Assembly (NCBI GenBank): GCA_026936335.1
Contig: JAPMXV010000034.1
Location: forward strand, 504,001 to 568,000
Length of the DNA stretch: 64,000 nucleotides
Reading direction: 5' to 3'
Origin: Mantamonas sphyraenae
Lineage: Eukaryota; CRuMs; Mantamonadidae
Made by a program: the position numbers and the translations under genes
Part shown: piece by piece, positions 45,901-56,787 of the stretch
Numbering within the stretch: the first letter of the stretch is position 1
Layout: each line of letters opens with the position of its first letter
Notes under the pieces: model-generated
Seen by the model: only the letters and a program-made list of their open reading frames with translations
Databases searched by the model: none
What the model was told of the DNA's origin: nothing

Positions 45901-48404
45901 TACATGTGCGTGCTGTTGATGAGTACCGCACCCGCACGCAGCGACGACCACGACGGCGATGCCAGTTGCTGCGACTCTTGCGTGTCGTCATCGCCTCCCT
46001 GCGTGTGTGGCAGCAATTGCACACGTGTGCACACTGCAGCTTGCACCTGCTGTCGCTTGAGACTGGCCTCCAGGGCACGCAGTCTTGCTGTGTGCTTGCC
46101 AGTGTCACCCTCCGTCGCTCGCTTGGCTGCAAGTGCCGCCGCAAAGCCGTTCCGGCTGCCAAACGACACTCGATGAGGCACAAAGGTCCAAGGAGCCAGC
46201 GTACGATCCTGCAGCGGATCCACAGGTGCCTTGTCACGAGCGGCAGGCTGCCAGCGCTTGCCATGACTCCTGCGTGGCCTGGGCATGCCCGTGCGTGCAG
46301 CCACCATGTACCAATGCGCAGGCACCACTGCGTCGTGGTTATCCAGCGCCCTTGCCTTGCTGGGCAGCTCACTCAGCCAGCCGAATGTGCTCTGCGAATA
46401 CAAATACGCAGGCAAGGGCAAGTCGTCGTCTGCCTCCTCTTCGTCCTCGTCATCCTCGTCCTCATCGCCATGCCCATGTCCCGTGCCATTCCCCTCGTCG
46501 TCCTCCTCGTCCTCTTCATCTTCTTCGTCCTCCTCCTCATCGTCATCATCCGTCTCGTCGTCTTCGTCCTCGTCTGCGTTGCTATCGCTATCGTGTGCAC
46601 TGCGACCACCACGCGACGTCCTGGACAATCCCGTGGACGTGTGTGCGCCTTTGCTGCTGCCGCTTCCACTGCCACTGCCGCCTCCTGCAAACCGAGACAG
46701 GGCCGACGATAGACGCCATCGCAGCGTGGTGGCATGTTTTCCGTCCCACACAGGCGCCGGGATGGCACCCGTGTCACTTGCCAACACATACCTAAGCCAT
46801 CGGTTGGCGAGTCTCATGGACACATGTTCCAACTCCAGCACAGCTGGCGACGCAATGGCCAACGCCGAACCACCTTGGCCTGCAAAGCACGCAAGATGCG
46901 TGGGTTGACGAGCATAGTATCGATCCAAATCGATCAGCAATGCCGTGTTGTCGTCTTCATCCATGCTGGTTGCACTGTCATCGGATGATGATGATAATGA
47001 TGATGATGAGGAGAGCAACTGCAGCTGGACGCCGTTCTGTGAGACGGCGAGGCCCGAAACGTTGGCAAGCCCTCCAGCGACGCTGTTGACGTCTACGAGA
47101 CCATACAGGTGGCCTCGTAGTGTGTAAATGTATACAAAGGGACGCTCGCGTGGCGTGCGTCGAGCGAGGGAAAACAGGAAGCCTCGGGCGACGGTGAGTG
47201 ATTGGGGCTGGGCCGCGGCACGCACGCCGTCGGCGCCCTGCGCATCCACAGAGGCAGGCATGACACAGCATGGGTCCAAGGTAAAGGTGCGTGTGAGGTG
47301 TACCCCGTGTGCGGTGACTTTGAGCATCAGCACACGGCGGTTGCTGAGCACGAGCACGAGTTCGCCCGAAGCCGTCTGCGTGTCGCTCATGAACACGATG
47401 GACACTGGGTCCCACGCCTCCTGCGCCTGTCCTTGCTTTGCCTTCTCCTTGCGCCCATGGCCTGTAAGCTTGTCGTCATTGTCGTCATGTTCACCGTCGT
47501 CTTCTTCATCCTCCTCGTCTTCCTCCTCGTCCTCCTCACCGTCGGCGACGCGGTCGTGCGGGTTCCTGAGAGGGCAACCGCGTGCATCGAGGCCCAGAAC
47601 AGCCAGAAGAGCCGAAAGGTCCACCACGTAGGTTTCAACATCGGGCAGAGACCAGCTGGCAGCGGTGGCATGTGCATCAAAGGCGAGCACACGACAAACC
47701 TGCAGTGGGGAGCGGCAGCCGAGTTGAGTGCCGCCGCCAGCTCGTCCGCTTGATGATGCCCCTGTGCTGCCACTGCTGCTGGTCAGCACCACTGTGCCCG
47801 ACGCAGATGAAACACTGCTGCCACTGCTGCTGCTGCTACTGCTGCTGCCACTGCTGCTGGCCCCAGTGCTGCTGCGCAGCGACTTGACCTCGGTGGTGAA
47901 CCCGGCTGCGTAGCGCACCGCGCAGTCGTCCAGCGTCGTGTGTGCCAGCTGCTTGGACACCAACACGTCACGCGATACATTGAACGTGTGGAAGCACAGC
48001 TTGTCCGTGCGTCCGCTGCTGTCGCCTTGGTGCACCGTCACCATGCATGTGTGCACGCCGTTGTCGTTTTGGCTTGTGACAAAGCAAAATCTGCGCGCGT
48101 GTACCACCCACCATTGTGTGAGTGTGTGTGCACCCAACCCATCCCCAGCTGCCCGTGACGATGCCACCACCATTGTCCCGCCCCGCTCCCCTCTCCGTGA
48201 AACCTACTCTTGTACGTCGGTGGGTGCAAATCCGCGCACAACACGTCCATTCACCTCGGGGTCGGCAAGACACATCAGTGTCACGGCACGTGTCTCGGAC
48301 AAGAAACCCACGTAGCCTCGGTCGAGTGACAGTTTGCATGCGACGTGGACACCCATGTCCACCTCGTCCTCAAACCGTCTCAAGGCCAAGCGTAACCAAT
48401 CCAT
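36939..48404 (-). CDS. SPG11: Spatacsin (SPG11 orthologue), giant version
   Basis: Spatacsin works with spastizin and AP-5 in lysosome and autophagic-lysosome reformation. Exon 1 (48404-48208) and an 11.15-kb exon 2 (48090-36939) give 3,782 aa, against 2,443 in human. The splice gives DVQEFCFVTSQNDNGVHTC, a beta-propeller-like N-terminus. The diagnostic part is the C-terminal about 350 residues (spatacsin C-terminal domain): SKFHLLVRVLEGFNKFREQS, YIFELLIEDHFEQLLRK, LKQALAAHLRAHYPQDTDRL, LRFSMHREYGEMLREQADDA, then a helical end with LRRRLFQTMGRDDLVNELE. Helical repeats between are split by many Ser, Gly, Asp/Glu and Ala runs, which explain most of the extra length. No frame break in over 11 kb argues it is functional. 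Confidence 0.9.
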
Positions 48405-48437
48405 CGAAATTTGCAGTCGTGTTTTTGTTTTGTTGAA

Positions 48438-50406
48438 TCACCGCCCCTCGCTGCCACCCATGAGTGTTGTGGAAAATGCAGGAGGGGGAATGGTGGCCAA
48501 CATCATCACACGAGGATGTGGTGGTGAGGTGGCACTGTGCATGCCTGAACGCGACTCTTGGGGCGAGGAAATCTCCCTTCCCGATTCCTCCTCGGCCGAA
48601 CTACCTCGCGACGGTCCCGTGTTGTCAGAGGCACTGGACGACGCACGGGGAGGAGGCGGTGCACGACGTGCTGGACGTGGCGGCGTGGCAAACGAACGCA
48701 TGCTATGGCGTCGGTTGCCACTGCCGACGGCGGCAAGTGCCGATGCTTGCTGTCGTCCACTGTCTTCGCCTCGCTCGCCACCTGCACCTGCACCACCATC
48801 GCTCTCCTGGCCGTGTCCCGCACGTTGGGAGGCAAACACATCGGAGTGGGTATAGTAGTCTGTGGCTGGGGCTGTGGCCGTGCTGATGCTGCTGGTCCTG
48901 GTGCTGTTGGTGTTGGTGAGGTTGCTCGTCTGTGTGTGTCTGTGTGGTGTTGTGGTGGTGGTGGTGCTTCCTGTGCTGTTGTTGCCTCCCCGATTCCTGT
49001 TCTTTTGCACTCCATCCTGCTGTCCAGACGAGTCGGCATTGTCCAGGGCAATGGCAAGCACACTCTGCAGCACATCGTACTCTTCCTGTGTGTATCGTGT
49101 GGCACGCACAAGCTGGTTCAACTGGGCCATGTCATATCCATGCTTCTGTGACAACGACCGCAGATCGGAACTCCCTTCACGAAACCGTCCCAGGCTGCGT
49201 GTCGTCGTTGTTGTTGATGTTGATGTTGATGTTGTTGTTGTTGGCGTTGCACTCGTCACACTGGTCTGTTGTGAAGCACCATGGGATTCACTGTCATTGC
49301 TACCCTCTGATATGGTGGACAGTGAGGCAAGGTACTCTTCCTGCTGTTCCACAGACGTGGCTAGAGCCAACAGCCGCTGTTCCCAGGTGTGGAGGTGTTC
49401 CCGTCTCCTGTTCAACTCCTCCGTCTCCCTATGTACAATACCCACCGTGCTCTCCTCCAACTGCCGCGCCGTCATCATTCTGCTCTGGATTTGCATCTCC
49501 TTGGCCATCAGATCTTCCTCCAACACCTTCAGCCGCTGGTAATTCTCCAGGTTGAATTGGTACATGATCTCCGAGGTTGCCTTGCTCCGTGTGCCACCTC
49601 CCATGACTCCTGCCTCTCCTGCCGACCCAAAGCCTACACTTGCACCCGTAGGTGTGCCCAACAGGATCCCATCTGTCAGCCGGTTCCCATGCACCAGTTC
49701 ACCCTGAGGACTGGTGTCGGAGACCTCGCTCAGGCTCCATTGCGGTGACACTCGTCCATCCTGCACCAATGCCCCTGTGGATGTCGATGTTCGCAGCGTG
49801 TACGCACGTCTGGACAGCGATCCGTATCCTGCATTGGCATGCAGGCCGCTGCGTTTCGAACGGGTACGTGGCGTGCTGCCTCGCACTCGCGTGACTCCGG
49901 TCCCACTCGGCGTACCTGTGTCTGAAACGCCCGTCCCACTGCCAGACCATCCCCCACTGCCACTGCTTTCCATATCCTGCAGCTCGTCCTCGTGCTGGTT
50001 CCGTCGCACGCGTGCCTGCTGTTCCACCATCTGCCGCACGTACTTCCGTGTGTGTTCACCGCTCCCGCTGCTCTGCTGCGAGTACGACCGACTTCGCGTC
50101 GCCGTGTTTGGCGTGCTGTCGTTCTGTGAGTCGTGCGTGGTGTTCGCGCGTGTCTACTGCGTCAGGATCCACTCTCTCTGGACGGCAGACCCCCGGGGCG
50201 GGGGGAAGCGAATGAAACGGCGCAACGCGGGCAACAGCTGCGCAACGGCCGTCGCAACGCACCTCCAACTTCAGCGCCACTGTATCCAGCTCCGCCTCCA
50301 GTTGTTCGATGAATGAGTCACTCTCCTGTGGGCATGTGAGTGTGAGTCGGTGTGCCGTTGTGATTGTTTTCCTCGATGCCGATCCGTGCTGTTCGCTCAC
50401 CTCCAT
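48438..50406 (-). CDS. Hypothetical Ser/Thr-rich coiled-coil protein
   Basis: 584 aa from three exons: 50406-50401 (just Met-Glu), 50325-50263 and 50123-48438. The first intron (75 bp, GTGAGC...CCACAG) is in frame without stop, so its retention would add 25 residues. Exon 2 encodes a short helix (ESDSFIEQLEAELDTVALKL). Exon 3 starts with a Ser/Arg-rich segment and a basic helix (RKYVRQMVEQQARVRRNQ), then a low-complexity Gly/Ser/Thr stretch. A second coiled coil is near NLENYQRLKVLEEDLMAKEM through TWEQRLLALATSVEQQEEYL, with Thr/Ser runs after it. I recognise no family. It lies 33 bp upstream of the spatacsin start on the same strand. Confidence 0.6.
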
Positions 50407-50551
50407 CGGAGTGGTTCAGGTGAAAAAAGATTGCTCCTCTCTGCGCATCCAAAGTGTTCAGACTCTATCCGAGGTACGAATGGGTGCGGATGTGAAGAAT
50501 GGGAATGGGAGTGTGTTCCTCCCTCGATGCGAGCCAACAAAAGGAACCCCA

Positions 50552-51916
50552 ATGTCCTCGTCCTCGTCCGACTCCCATGACGTGGGTGCATTTGGCAACC
50601 TCACCAGCCCGTGTTCCCAGGAGAAGCTGGCATTGATGTAAGCGTGTGTCTCTCTCTCTCTTGCCTGTCTGTCGAGACCAGCTCCCTTTGCGACGACGAT
50701 CACTCACCCTTTTCGCGCGCAGGGAGAAGCGCCGCAAGGAAGCCAAGGCAGACGGTCTGATCCCCGTGGTGTTTGTAGAGTGTGGCTCTTTGAACCCCAT
50801 CACCCACGATCACGTGCGCATGTTTGGTGAGTGCCACCTGCACACCTGAGGCCCGCCTCTGGTGTTCATTTCGGGAACAACGTTCCCTCGCTGACACACA
50901 TACGCACACACAGAATCTGCACGCGACTATTTGGAAACACTGAGTGGTTGGAACAAACACAAGGTCGTCGGTGGGTTTTTGTCTCCCGTGCACGACGGCT
51001 ACAAGAAGAAAGGCCTGATCTCGGCCGAACATCGCATCAAGCTGTGCCAGCTCGGCACCCTGGAGAGTGACTGGATCGATGTGCACACCTGGGAAACGTA
51101 AGTGACACGTCCGCGTTATTGCCATGGTCCAGTGATCCAGTTGCATCATGGGAACCCCTCCTGTGTACCAGTCGTTGCCGTGACACAGACCCACTTGCTC
51201 ACAACCTCCCTCACATACGCCAGCAAGCAGGACGGGCCCTCTCTCACCCTTGCTGTGATGGACCAAGTGTACAAAGAACTCAATGAGGGCAAAGACGGTA
51301 CGTTTACATCCAGACAAGCGTAGCAGCGTACGGGAGAAGGGAGCCGCTGACACGGTCACCCGTTTGTGGTACCCCAACACACAGAGGAGGACATTGTGCA
51401 GGTGCGCTTCCTGGCTGGTTCCGACCTCCTCAAGACAGTGGCCATCCCAAACACATGGGACGAGGATGCCCTGCGCACCCTGCTTGAAAAATACGGAACC
51501 ATTGTCACCCGTCGCTTCGGCTCAGAGGCCTTTGACATCTTTGAGACAAGCGCTCTCCTCAAGGAATTCCAGGTAGGATTGATTGACTCGGGCTCTCGGG
51601 CTCTGCTTGCGCCGTCCACCCCACCATGTGTGTGCTGACCCTCTCCCTTTGGATGCCCCAGGACAACATTTGGCTCTACGAAGATCCTGTGTACAACGAC
51701 CTCAGCTCCACCAAACTGCGGTACGTGCCCTACCCCCAACCATATACGCCTTCCTGGCCTTTCTTGTGAACTGTGATTCTCTTCCTCGAATAACTTATCC
51801 ATTACCGCCTACACAGCCGCTTTTGCAAGACTGGCCAGTCGCTCAAGTACCTCACCCCCGATCCCGTCATCGAATACATCGACGAGCACCAGCTGTACCG
51901 CGAAGAGTCCCCATAA
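50552..51916 (+). CDS. Nicotinamide mononucleotide adenylyltransferase (NMNAT)
   Basis: Makes NAD+ from NMN and ATP. It is the most intron-rich gene here, with seven exons: 50552-50637, 50723-50826, 50914-51097, 51224-51297, 51385-51572, 51662-51720 and 51817-51916, giving 264 aa, near the human 279. The nucleotidyltransferase motif GSLNPITHDHVRMF matches the GxxNPxTxxHxRxF form of NMNATs. FESARDYLE follows across a splice, then VGGFLSPVHDGYKKKGLISA (VGGIxSPVxDxYxKK in the family), WDVHTWE-like segment, RFLAGSDLL and the C-terminal ATP motif LSSTKLR, with LTPDPVIEYIDEHQLY. The first 30 residues are Ser-rich and variable. No targeting sequence is evident, so cytosolic or nuclear. Confidence 0.94.
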
Positions 51917-52239
51917 ACCTCGTTTCCCGCCCTCCCTTCCCTCTGTCCATTCGCCACCTGTGCGTGGTCATGTGTCAGCTTGTGCGTGCGCGAGAGGTTT
52001 TTGGGTTTCCTCCCTTGCGGCCTGCAAGTTCTCCTCAGTGTCGGTATGCTGTTCTCGTTCACTATTAATTCAGAACAGATCTTGGTATAGTTCATACAGA
52101 ATCATCATTGTGGCCTGCAGGCGCGCGGGTGCCTCTGTGTGCTTTCGGCACAGAGCACACAACGTTGCTCGGAAAAAAACGCGAAAACTCACCATTTCTC
52201 CCACGGGGCTTTTTCCCCTGCGTTTCAAATGGTTCCTGT
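51917..52239. other. 323-bp intergenic stretch between convergent genes, nothing recognised
   Basis: 3' flanks of NMNAT (plus) and the multi-TM gene (minus). It is more AT-rich near 52055-52090 (CACTATTAATTCAG region) than its surroundings, as expected for 3' UTR and polyadenylation sequence, but has no canonical AATAAA. I see no RNA gene or open frame worth calling. Confidence 0.6.
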
Positions 52240-52968
52240 TCACTGGCTCGAGTCGGTGAGCTCCACGCTGGTCTCGTCCACAACTGTCGAGTCGTTGTGG
52301 CTTACCATCACCACGTGTGCATCCGTCTGTGTGTGGCTAGCCCCTTGTGCGCTTGCAGCATGTTCGGCCATTGCGCCGTCTTCGCTTCCGGCCCCTGTTG
52401 TCAGGCCCGTGTCTACGCGCACGCTGGCCACCTCTTGCTCGGCCACGCTGTCCGTTTGCGCCGTCTCCATTTGCTCCGCCGATGCTGCGTTGCGGTTGCG
52501 AATGGCTTCCACTGCTGCCTGGTTCTGGGCGACTTCCTCGTCGTGCACTTGGCGCGCGGACCGAGCGGTGATTTCGCTCAGTTCCAGGTTTGAATCGTAC
52601 CACTTGCACAGCCTGTGCAGGCGATAGGCCACACTCAGGCGCACACCAGTCAGCACCAGACACAACCACGGTGCGACACGGAAGGACACGTTGTCAGCGT
52701 AGATATAAACCACGGTGATCACGTCGGCAACCGCGCTCATCACAAAGCCTCGTTGACGCAGCCGCTCAAAATGCACCGACTCGTCCGTGTTCTTGACTGT
52801 GTTGCGCATGCCCAACAGCACCATAAACGTCCCAATGGACACCGAGGCACCCACAAACGTCAGGTTGTCAAACACAGAGATGAGAAACCACAGCACATCC
52901 AGTGCAAACAAGTACACGCATTGCATGCGCACCAATGCAAACTGTTCAGACACCCGTGCGGCATCCAT
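52240..52968 (-). CDS. Hypothetical multi-pass membrane protein
   Basis: 242 aa, single exon, with three to four hydrophobic segments: VYLFALDVLWFLISVF, FVGASVSIGTFMVLLGM, GFVMSAVADVITVVYIY and APWLCLVLTGVRLSVAY. A cytosolic-type tail of about 110 residues is rich in Glu/Ala/Thr/Ser (EEVAQNQAAVEAIRNRN onward). The arrangement of short loops and a basic junction (LHRLCKWYDSN) after the last segment suggests both ends face the cytosol. No family recognised. Start 52968 (MDAARVSEQFAL) lies 134 bp from the divergent small coiled-coil gene. Confidence 0.6.
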   Translation of the reverse strand: MDAARVSEQFALVRMQCVYLFALDVLWFLISVFDNLTFVGASVSIGTFMVLLGMRNTVKNTDESVHFERLRQRGFVMSAVADVITVVYIYADNVSFRVAPWLCLVLTGVRLSVAYRLHRLCKWYDSNLELSEITARSARQVHDEEVAQNQAAVEAIRNRNAASAEQMETAQTDSVAEQEVASVRVDTGLTTGAGSEDGAMAEHAASAQGASHTQTDAHVVMVSHNDSTVVDETSVELTDSSQ

Positions 52969-53102
52969 GGGAGTTTGTGCACAGAAGTGAGTGGTGAATT
53001 TGATGTGTGGTGGGTGTTGTCTCGCAGTTGTCTCGTCCTGCGCAGCGCTGCCCATCCCGTCCCAACTGGACCACTGAAAAGTTGTTCTGTGCTGGATTGA
53101 AC

Positions 53103-53653
53103 ATGGACATTGACGAACAAAGCGAGGAAGCAATTGACACAGCCTCGTCGGCCTTGTCCGACGAGGCCTTTACAGGCGACGAGCGTGAGATTGTCCGCTG
53201 GATTGCCGAGCACCAGGCACGCTACAACGAACTCCACCTTCTCATTGACAAGGAAATGGATCTCCATCAGCAGTTGCGTGCCGATCTGGACCAAGTGCGA
53301 CAGGTCATCATCCAGGTTCAAGAACAGGCAGAAGCTGTGCGCGAGTTGAGTTGGGCTTTGCGATAGTTCCACCTGTTCCACATAGACCTGTAGGCTACTC
53401 ACACCACTCCACTGTTTTCAGGCAACAGGCTTTGAATGTTGGTGAAATAGACTCACTGCGACTCAAACTCGCCCGACAACGGTGTGTTGTGTGTCCTACG
53501 GTGGATCCAGGGTGAGCGAAGCCTGTACATTTCCTGACACGTTTGTAACCCCCCGGCAGCCATTTGAAGCAAACTCTGCAGGAACAGATCGAGAACGAGC
53601 ACAAGGCACAAGTGGAAAAATTGGCTTCCATGGCCGACACCATGGACACCTGA
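53103..53653 (+). CDS. Small coiled-coil protein
   Basis: 131 aa from three exons: 53103-53344, 53422-53481 and 53560-53653. The splices give a continuous helix: ...VQEQAEAVRE/QQALNVGEIDSLRLKLARQR/HLKQTLQEQIENEHKAQ.... Length and amphipathic pattern resemble small subunits of kinetochore, HAUS, prefoldin-like or tethering complexes, but I cannot choose. The first donor (GA/GTTGAG) is non-consensus, though it is the only one that keeps the frame; reading through gives a stop five codons later. The stop lies 12 bp from the stop of the convergent LPCAT-like gene, so the two 3' UTRs must overlap. Confidence 0.65.
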
Positions 53654-53665
53654 TTGCAGTGCTTT

Positions 53666-54877
53666 TCAATCTGCCTTTTTCTTGGCCGCCTGCTTCTTCT
53701 TCCAGCTGTTGCGGATGCAGCGGTGGTAATAAAACTTGTGCTTGCCCTGTGCCTCGTTGGTGGGCAGCTCCAGCTTGTCGGCTACCAACTGGCGCACGTT
53801 TGTTGCGTACAGCACAGGATCCTCCTTCTCCTCGTCACTTGGACGGTACAGAGGCATGTAGTGTACCTCGACGCGGTTGTACACCTGGCACAGCATGCGA
53901 TACACGTGATGATGGACCAAGATGGTCTCCCAGGCCGGGTTAAAGTGTGCGTGTGGATACCGAATGCCACACGGCAGCACAGGCATCCCACCCACAAACG
54001 CACCCGTGCGCCACTGGATGAGGCTCTGGCCGTTGGATGTGGTGCCCTCTGGAAACAGGATCAGGGGCGGAAACGGCCTCTCGGCGTGTCGTCGCTCCAC
54101 AATCTGTGCCGTCAGGCCCGAACCCTTTGTCAGCTCAGCTATCTGCTTAGCCGTATACTCAGACGGGTCGTACTCCTCTGCCCGGGGCCGTGTAAACAGA
54201 CACTGGATCGCTTTGGACACCGTGCCGATCACCGGCACGTTTTGAGTGCCGTCCCGTGCCACGAAACTCGTGAACAGCGTGCTCATCATCACCAGAATGT
54301 CCAGATACGACACATGGTTGGCCACCACTGCCGCTTCAGGCACCTCATCCAATTCAGCCTGTGCACAACGTCCGTGCAGGAACCGGGACCGGTGGAACGC
54401 GTGTCAGCTGGGTGAGTCGGAAGCACATCACACAGAACCCACACACACAGCCAGCAAAAGACTCACCTTGGCTTCCACGCCATACTCTTCAATCCAAACA
54501 AAGCCCATGCAAAAGAGGATGCCTCGACAAACGATGTTGCTGACCACAGCCCGAATAAGCCAGAAGCGTGTCTTGTCCAGTGGCGTGCCGTCGTCACTCC
54601 TACCCACCATGACCAGCTTGGTCCACACGTACGCCAATCCCAGCAAGAGCAACACACCCAATACGCGCACCAGGGCCACCGGGGCCATCACCACCAGCTG
54701 CCACGACAAACACGCGGGAACGGCGTCGTCAGCAGCAGTTCAAGAACGGAAGGCCGCCTACCACCCTCACCTCACCTTGATCGTTTCATACCACCCAAAC
54801 GGCCAATCAGTGCGTTTGAAAGGTGCCACGAGCTCGTCCGCAAGGCGCTCGTCCACCTGATCCGATGATGCGGCCAT
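53666..54877 (-). CDS. Lysophosphatidylcholine/lysophospholipid acyltransferase, LPCAT1/2-like
   Basis: Transfers acyl groups from acyl-CoA to lysophospholipids at ER or lipid droplets. Exons 54877-54776, 54697-54467 and 54358-53666 give 341 aa. A short N-terminal cytosolic part (TDWPFGWYETIK) precedes a strong TM segment (VALVRVLGVLLLLGLAYVW). The PlsC domain has NHVSYLDI (catalytic HxxxxD), the VPVIGTV/FTRP region, LFPEGTTSNGQSLI and GMPVLPCGIRYPHAHFNPAW, the last two typical of LPCAT rather than AGPAT proteins. It lacks the C-terminal EF hands of LPCAT1/2 and ends in a Lys-rich KKKQAAKKKAD tail that could act as a di-lysine-like ER signal. Confidence 0.88.
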
Positions 54878-54967
54878 CGATCGGTCTGGATTGGGCTGGC
54901 CATCGCACAATCCAGCAATGTACGTATTGGTTCATTCTCCATCATTCCAACACCCTCCTGCTCCTCC

Positions 54968-56710
54968 CTACAGCGTCCCTTCGGCCCTTAATTCATCGCA
55001 GATGCGACTGGAGACATACCAGCCGCTGATCATGGCCGCAACAATGCCTCGGAAGCGACCAGCCATGTCACCAGGCATCCACACATCCATGCCCGGCACG
55101 TGTGTGTCCAATTTGAGGTGTTCGTCCACATTGGGATACCATCCCACCCCCTCGATGGTTGGCCCGACTGCACGCACCGTCTTGCTCTCCCGAAGCACCG
55201 GAAACTCCTCTGCCAAGGCACTGATGCCCTTGTACATCTCTCGCCTGAGAAGGGGTCCCACAGCCGCATCCATGCGTCCCACCGTCTCTTCGTCACCGTC
55301 AAACAGCTTGTGCAGTGGCAACTCAAAGTACACGTCCTCGTCCTGGCAGGCTGTAAACAGATGATCCATGGCCTTCTTGGCCAACGATCGGTCCATGACC
55401 CGTGTGTTGAACCCAATGTTGCTGATGCCCGTCGAGGGACAGTCCGAACGTCCGCTCACCGTCCACAACCCGTTGGTGCGTGTCAACACCGTCTCCCCGT
55501 TGCGGCACGCACAAAACGTGCGCCACTCCGTCTCTCCGTCCTCTTCGTACAACCTCAGCTTCGGGTCCAGTTGTTTAAAGTCCACAAAGAACGCTTGATC
55601 TGTGTCGTCCTCGATTCGAAACCCGATTTCCAGTCGTCGAAAGTGACTGTCCACGTCGATGATGGCTCCACCCTGGCCATTGGTCCCCTCAACGGCCCAA
55701 TCTTCTCCTTCTTCACCACTTGTCTCTTCAATGTCAAACTGCAGCGGACCAAAGCGACCCGTCGCCACAATCAGCTTGTCGCACGTCACCATCACAGGAT
55801 CTGACTCATCATCCTTGACTGTGGTGTGTGTGTGTGTGAGTGTGTGAGTGTGTGAGTGTGTGAGCATTCCTCAACATTCGCTCAACCATTGGGGTGCCAA
55901 CAACTCACCGATCCACAGAGTAAACCGGCCTGTGTCCTTGTTAAACGCATACTTGTCCACTGTGCTGCATGTCCACAGGGAGCCATGCTTGGGTGCACTC
56001 AAATCGGCAATCATTTGCAGACGTCCCTCGAGGGAGATGTGGTAGCTGGGGTAGTCCTTGAGATCCCACCGTTCCAAACTTTGCTGCTCCCGTGCCACGG
56101 CCACGGTGTTCTCCACCTGCCCACTCTTCACCTCCGCCTCTTCCTCCATCGTTTCCATCGACTGCGCCTCCTCCATCCCTTTCGATGGGTCCTCCTCCGT
56201 GCCGGGGGCCGTGCTCTCGCATGCGACGCTCTCGTCACTCATGGAACCTTCCGACGACGTCCCCGACGGCACCGACGAGTGTGAACTGTCTGATCCGGGC
56301 GAAAGGGAGCGAGGCTCATCTTGCTCCTCACCTGCCGCCTTGCCACCTGCGTTGCTCTCTTCTGTGTACACTGGCACGCGGATTTCGGGCAGCGCCTCTG
56401 CCAGCCACGCGTACGACTCTTTCAACAAGGCCTGGTCGCCCAGTTTCCACAGCTCCGTCGACGCCGGGAAGAAGGAAAACTTGCCGTCAGAGTAGAGACC
56501 CGCTCCACCCGCTCCGGCTGTGTTTTCGTGTGGCGAGTACCGGTCTCGTGCCCCGACGCTCTTTCCTGACTCCACCAGCAGCACCCGGCCCATCTTTTGC
56601 TCTTCAAAGTAGGCCAACGACGCCAAGCCTGCAGGCCCACCACCCACAATCACCACCTGATAGTGTTGCGGCTGACCCTGTGGGCCTTCCATGTACGGAG
56701 TGTCTGCCAT
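54968..56710 (-). CDS. FAD-dependent dehydrogenase of the bacterial-type COG2509-like class
   Basis: Predicted NAD(P)/FAD oxidoreductase of 550 aa, exons 56710-55909 and 55818-54968. An N-terminal FAD motif VVIVGGGPAGLASLAYFEE is followed by RDRYSPHEN and GGAGLYSDGKFSFFPA; the GxxSDGK stretch is the signature of uncharacterised FAD dehydrogenases best known from bacteria. LIVATGRFG marks the second dinucleotide strand, and WMPGDMAGRFRGIVAAM near the C-terminus is the final FAD-contacting motif. An acidic Ser/Glu-rich insert (about 135-225) between FAD-binding segments is unusual and probably disordered. Substrate unknown. The first 17 residues precede the Rossmann strand with no clear targeting signal. 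It is divergent from the 5-phosphatase gene, with 77 bp between starts. Confidence 0.8.
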
Positions 56711-56787
56711 GTGCGTGTGTGTGTGTGTGGGCTGTGTTGGAGCGACGGCCGCCCCAACCTCTCTTCTGTCCAGTCCTCCGTACGCAA
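56711..56787. promoter_or_regulatory. Divergent promoter region, FAD dehydrogenase / 5-phosphatase
   Basis: 77 bp between start codons, with a (GT)n run at the left. No named element seen. Inferred from layout. Confidence 0.3.

Noticed and set aside
44709-46712. 667-residue plus-strand frame within spatacsin
   Set aside because: Antisense to the spatacsin exon; Cys/His/Val-rich translation without domain structure.
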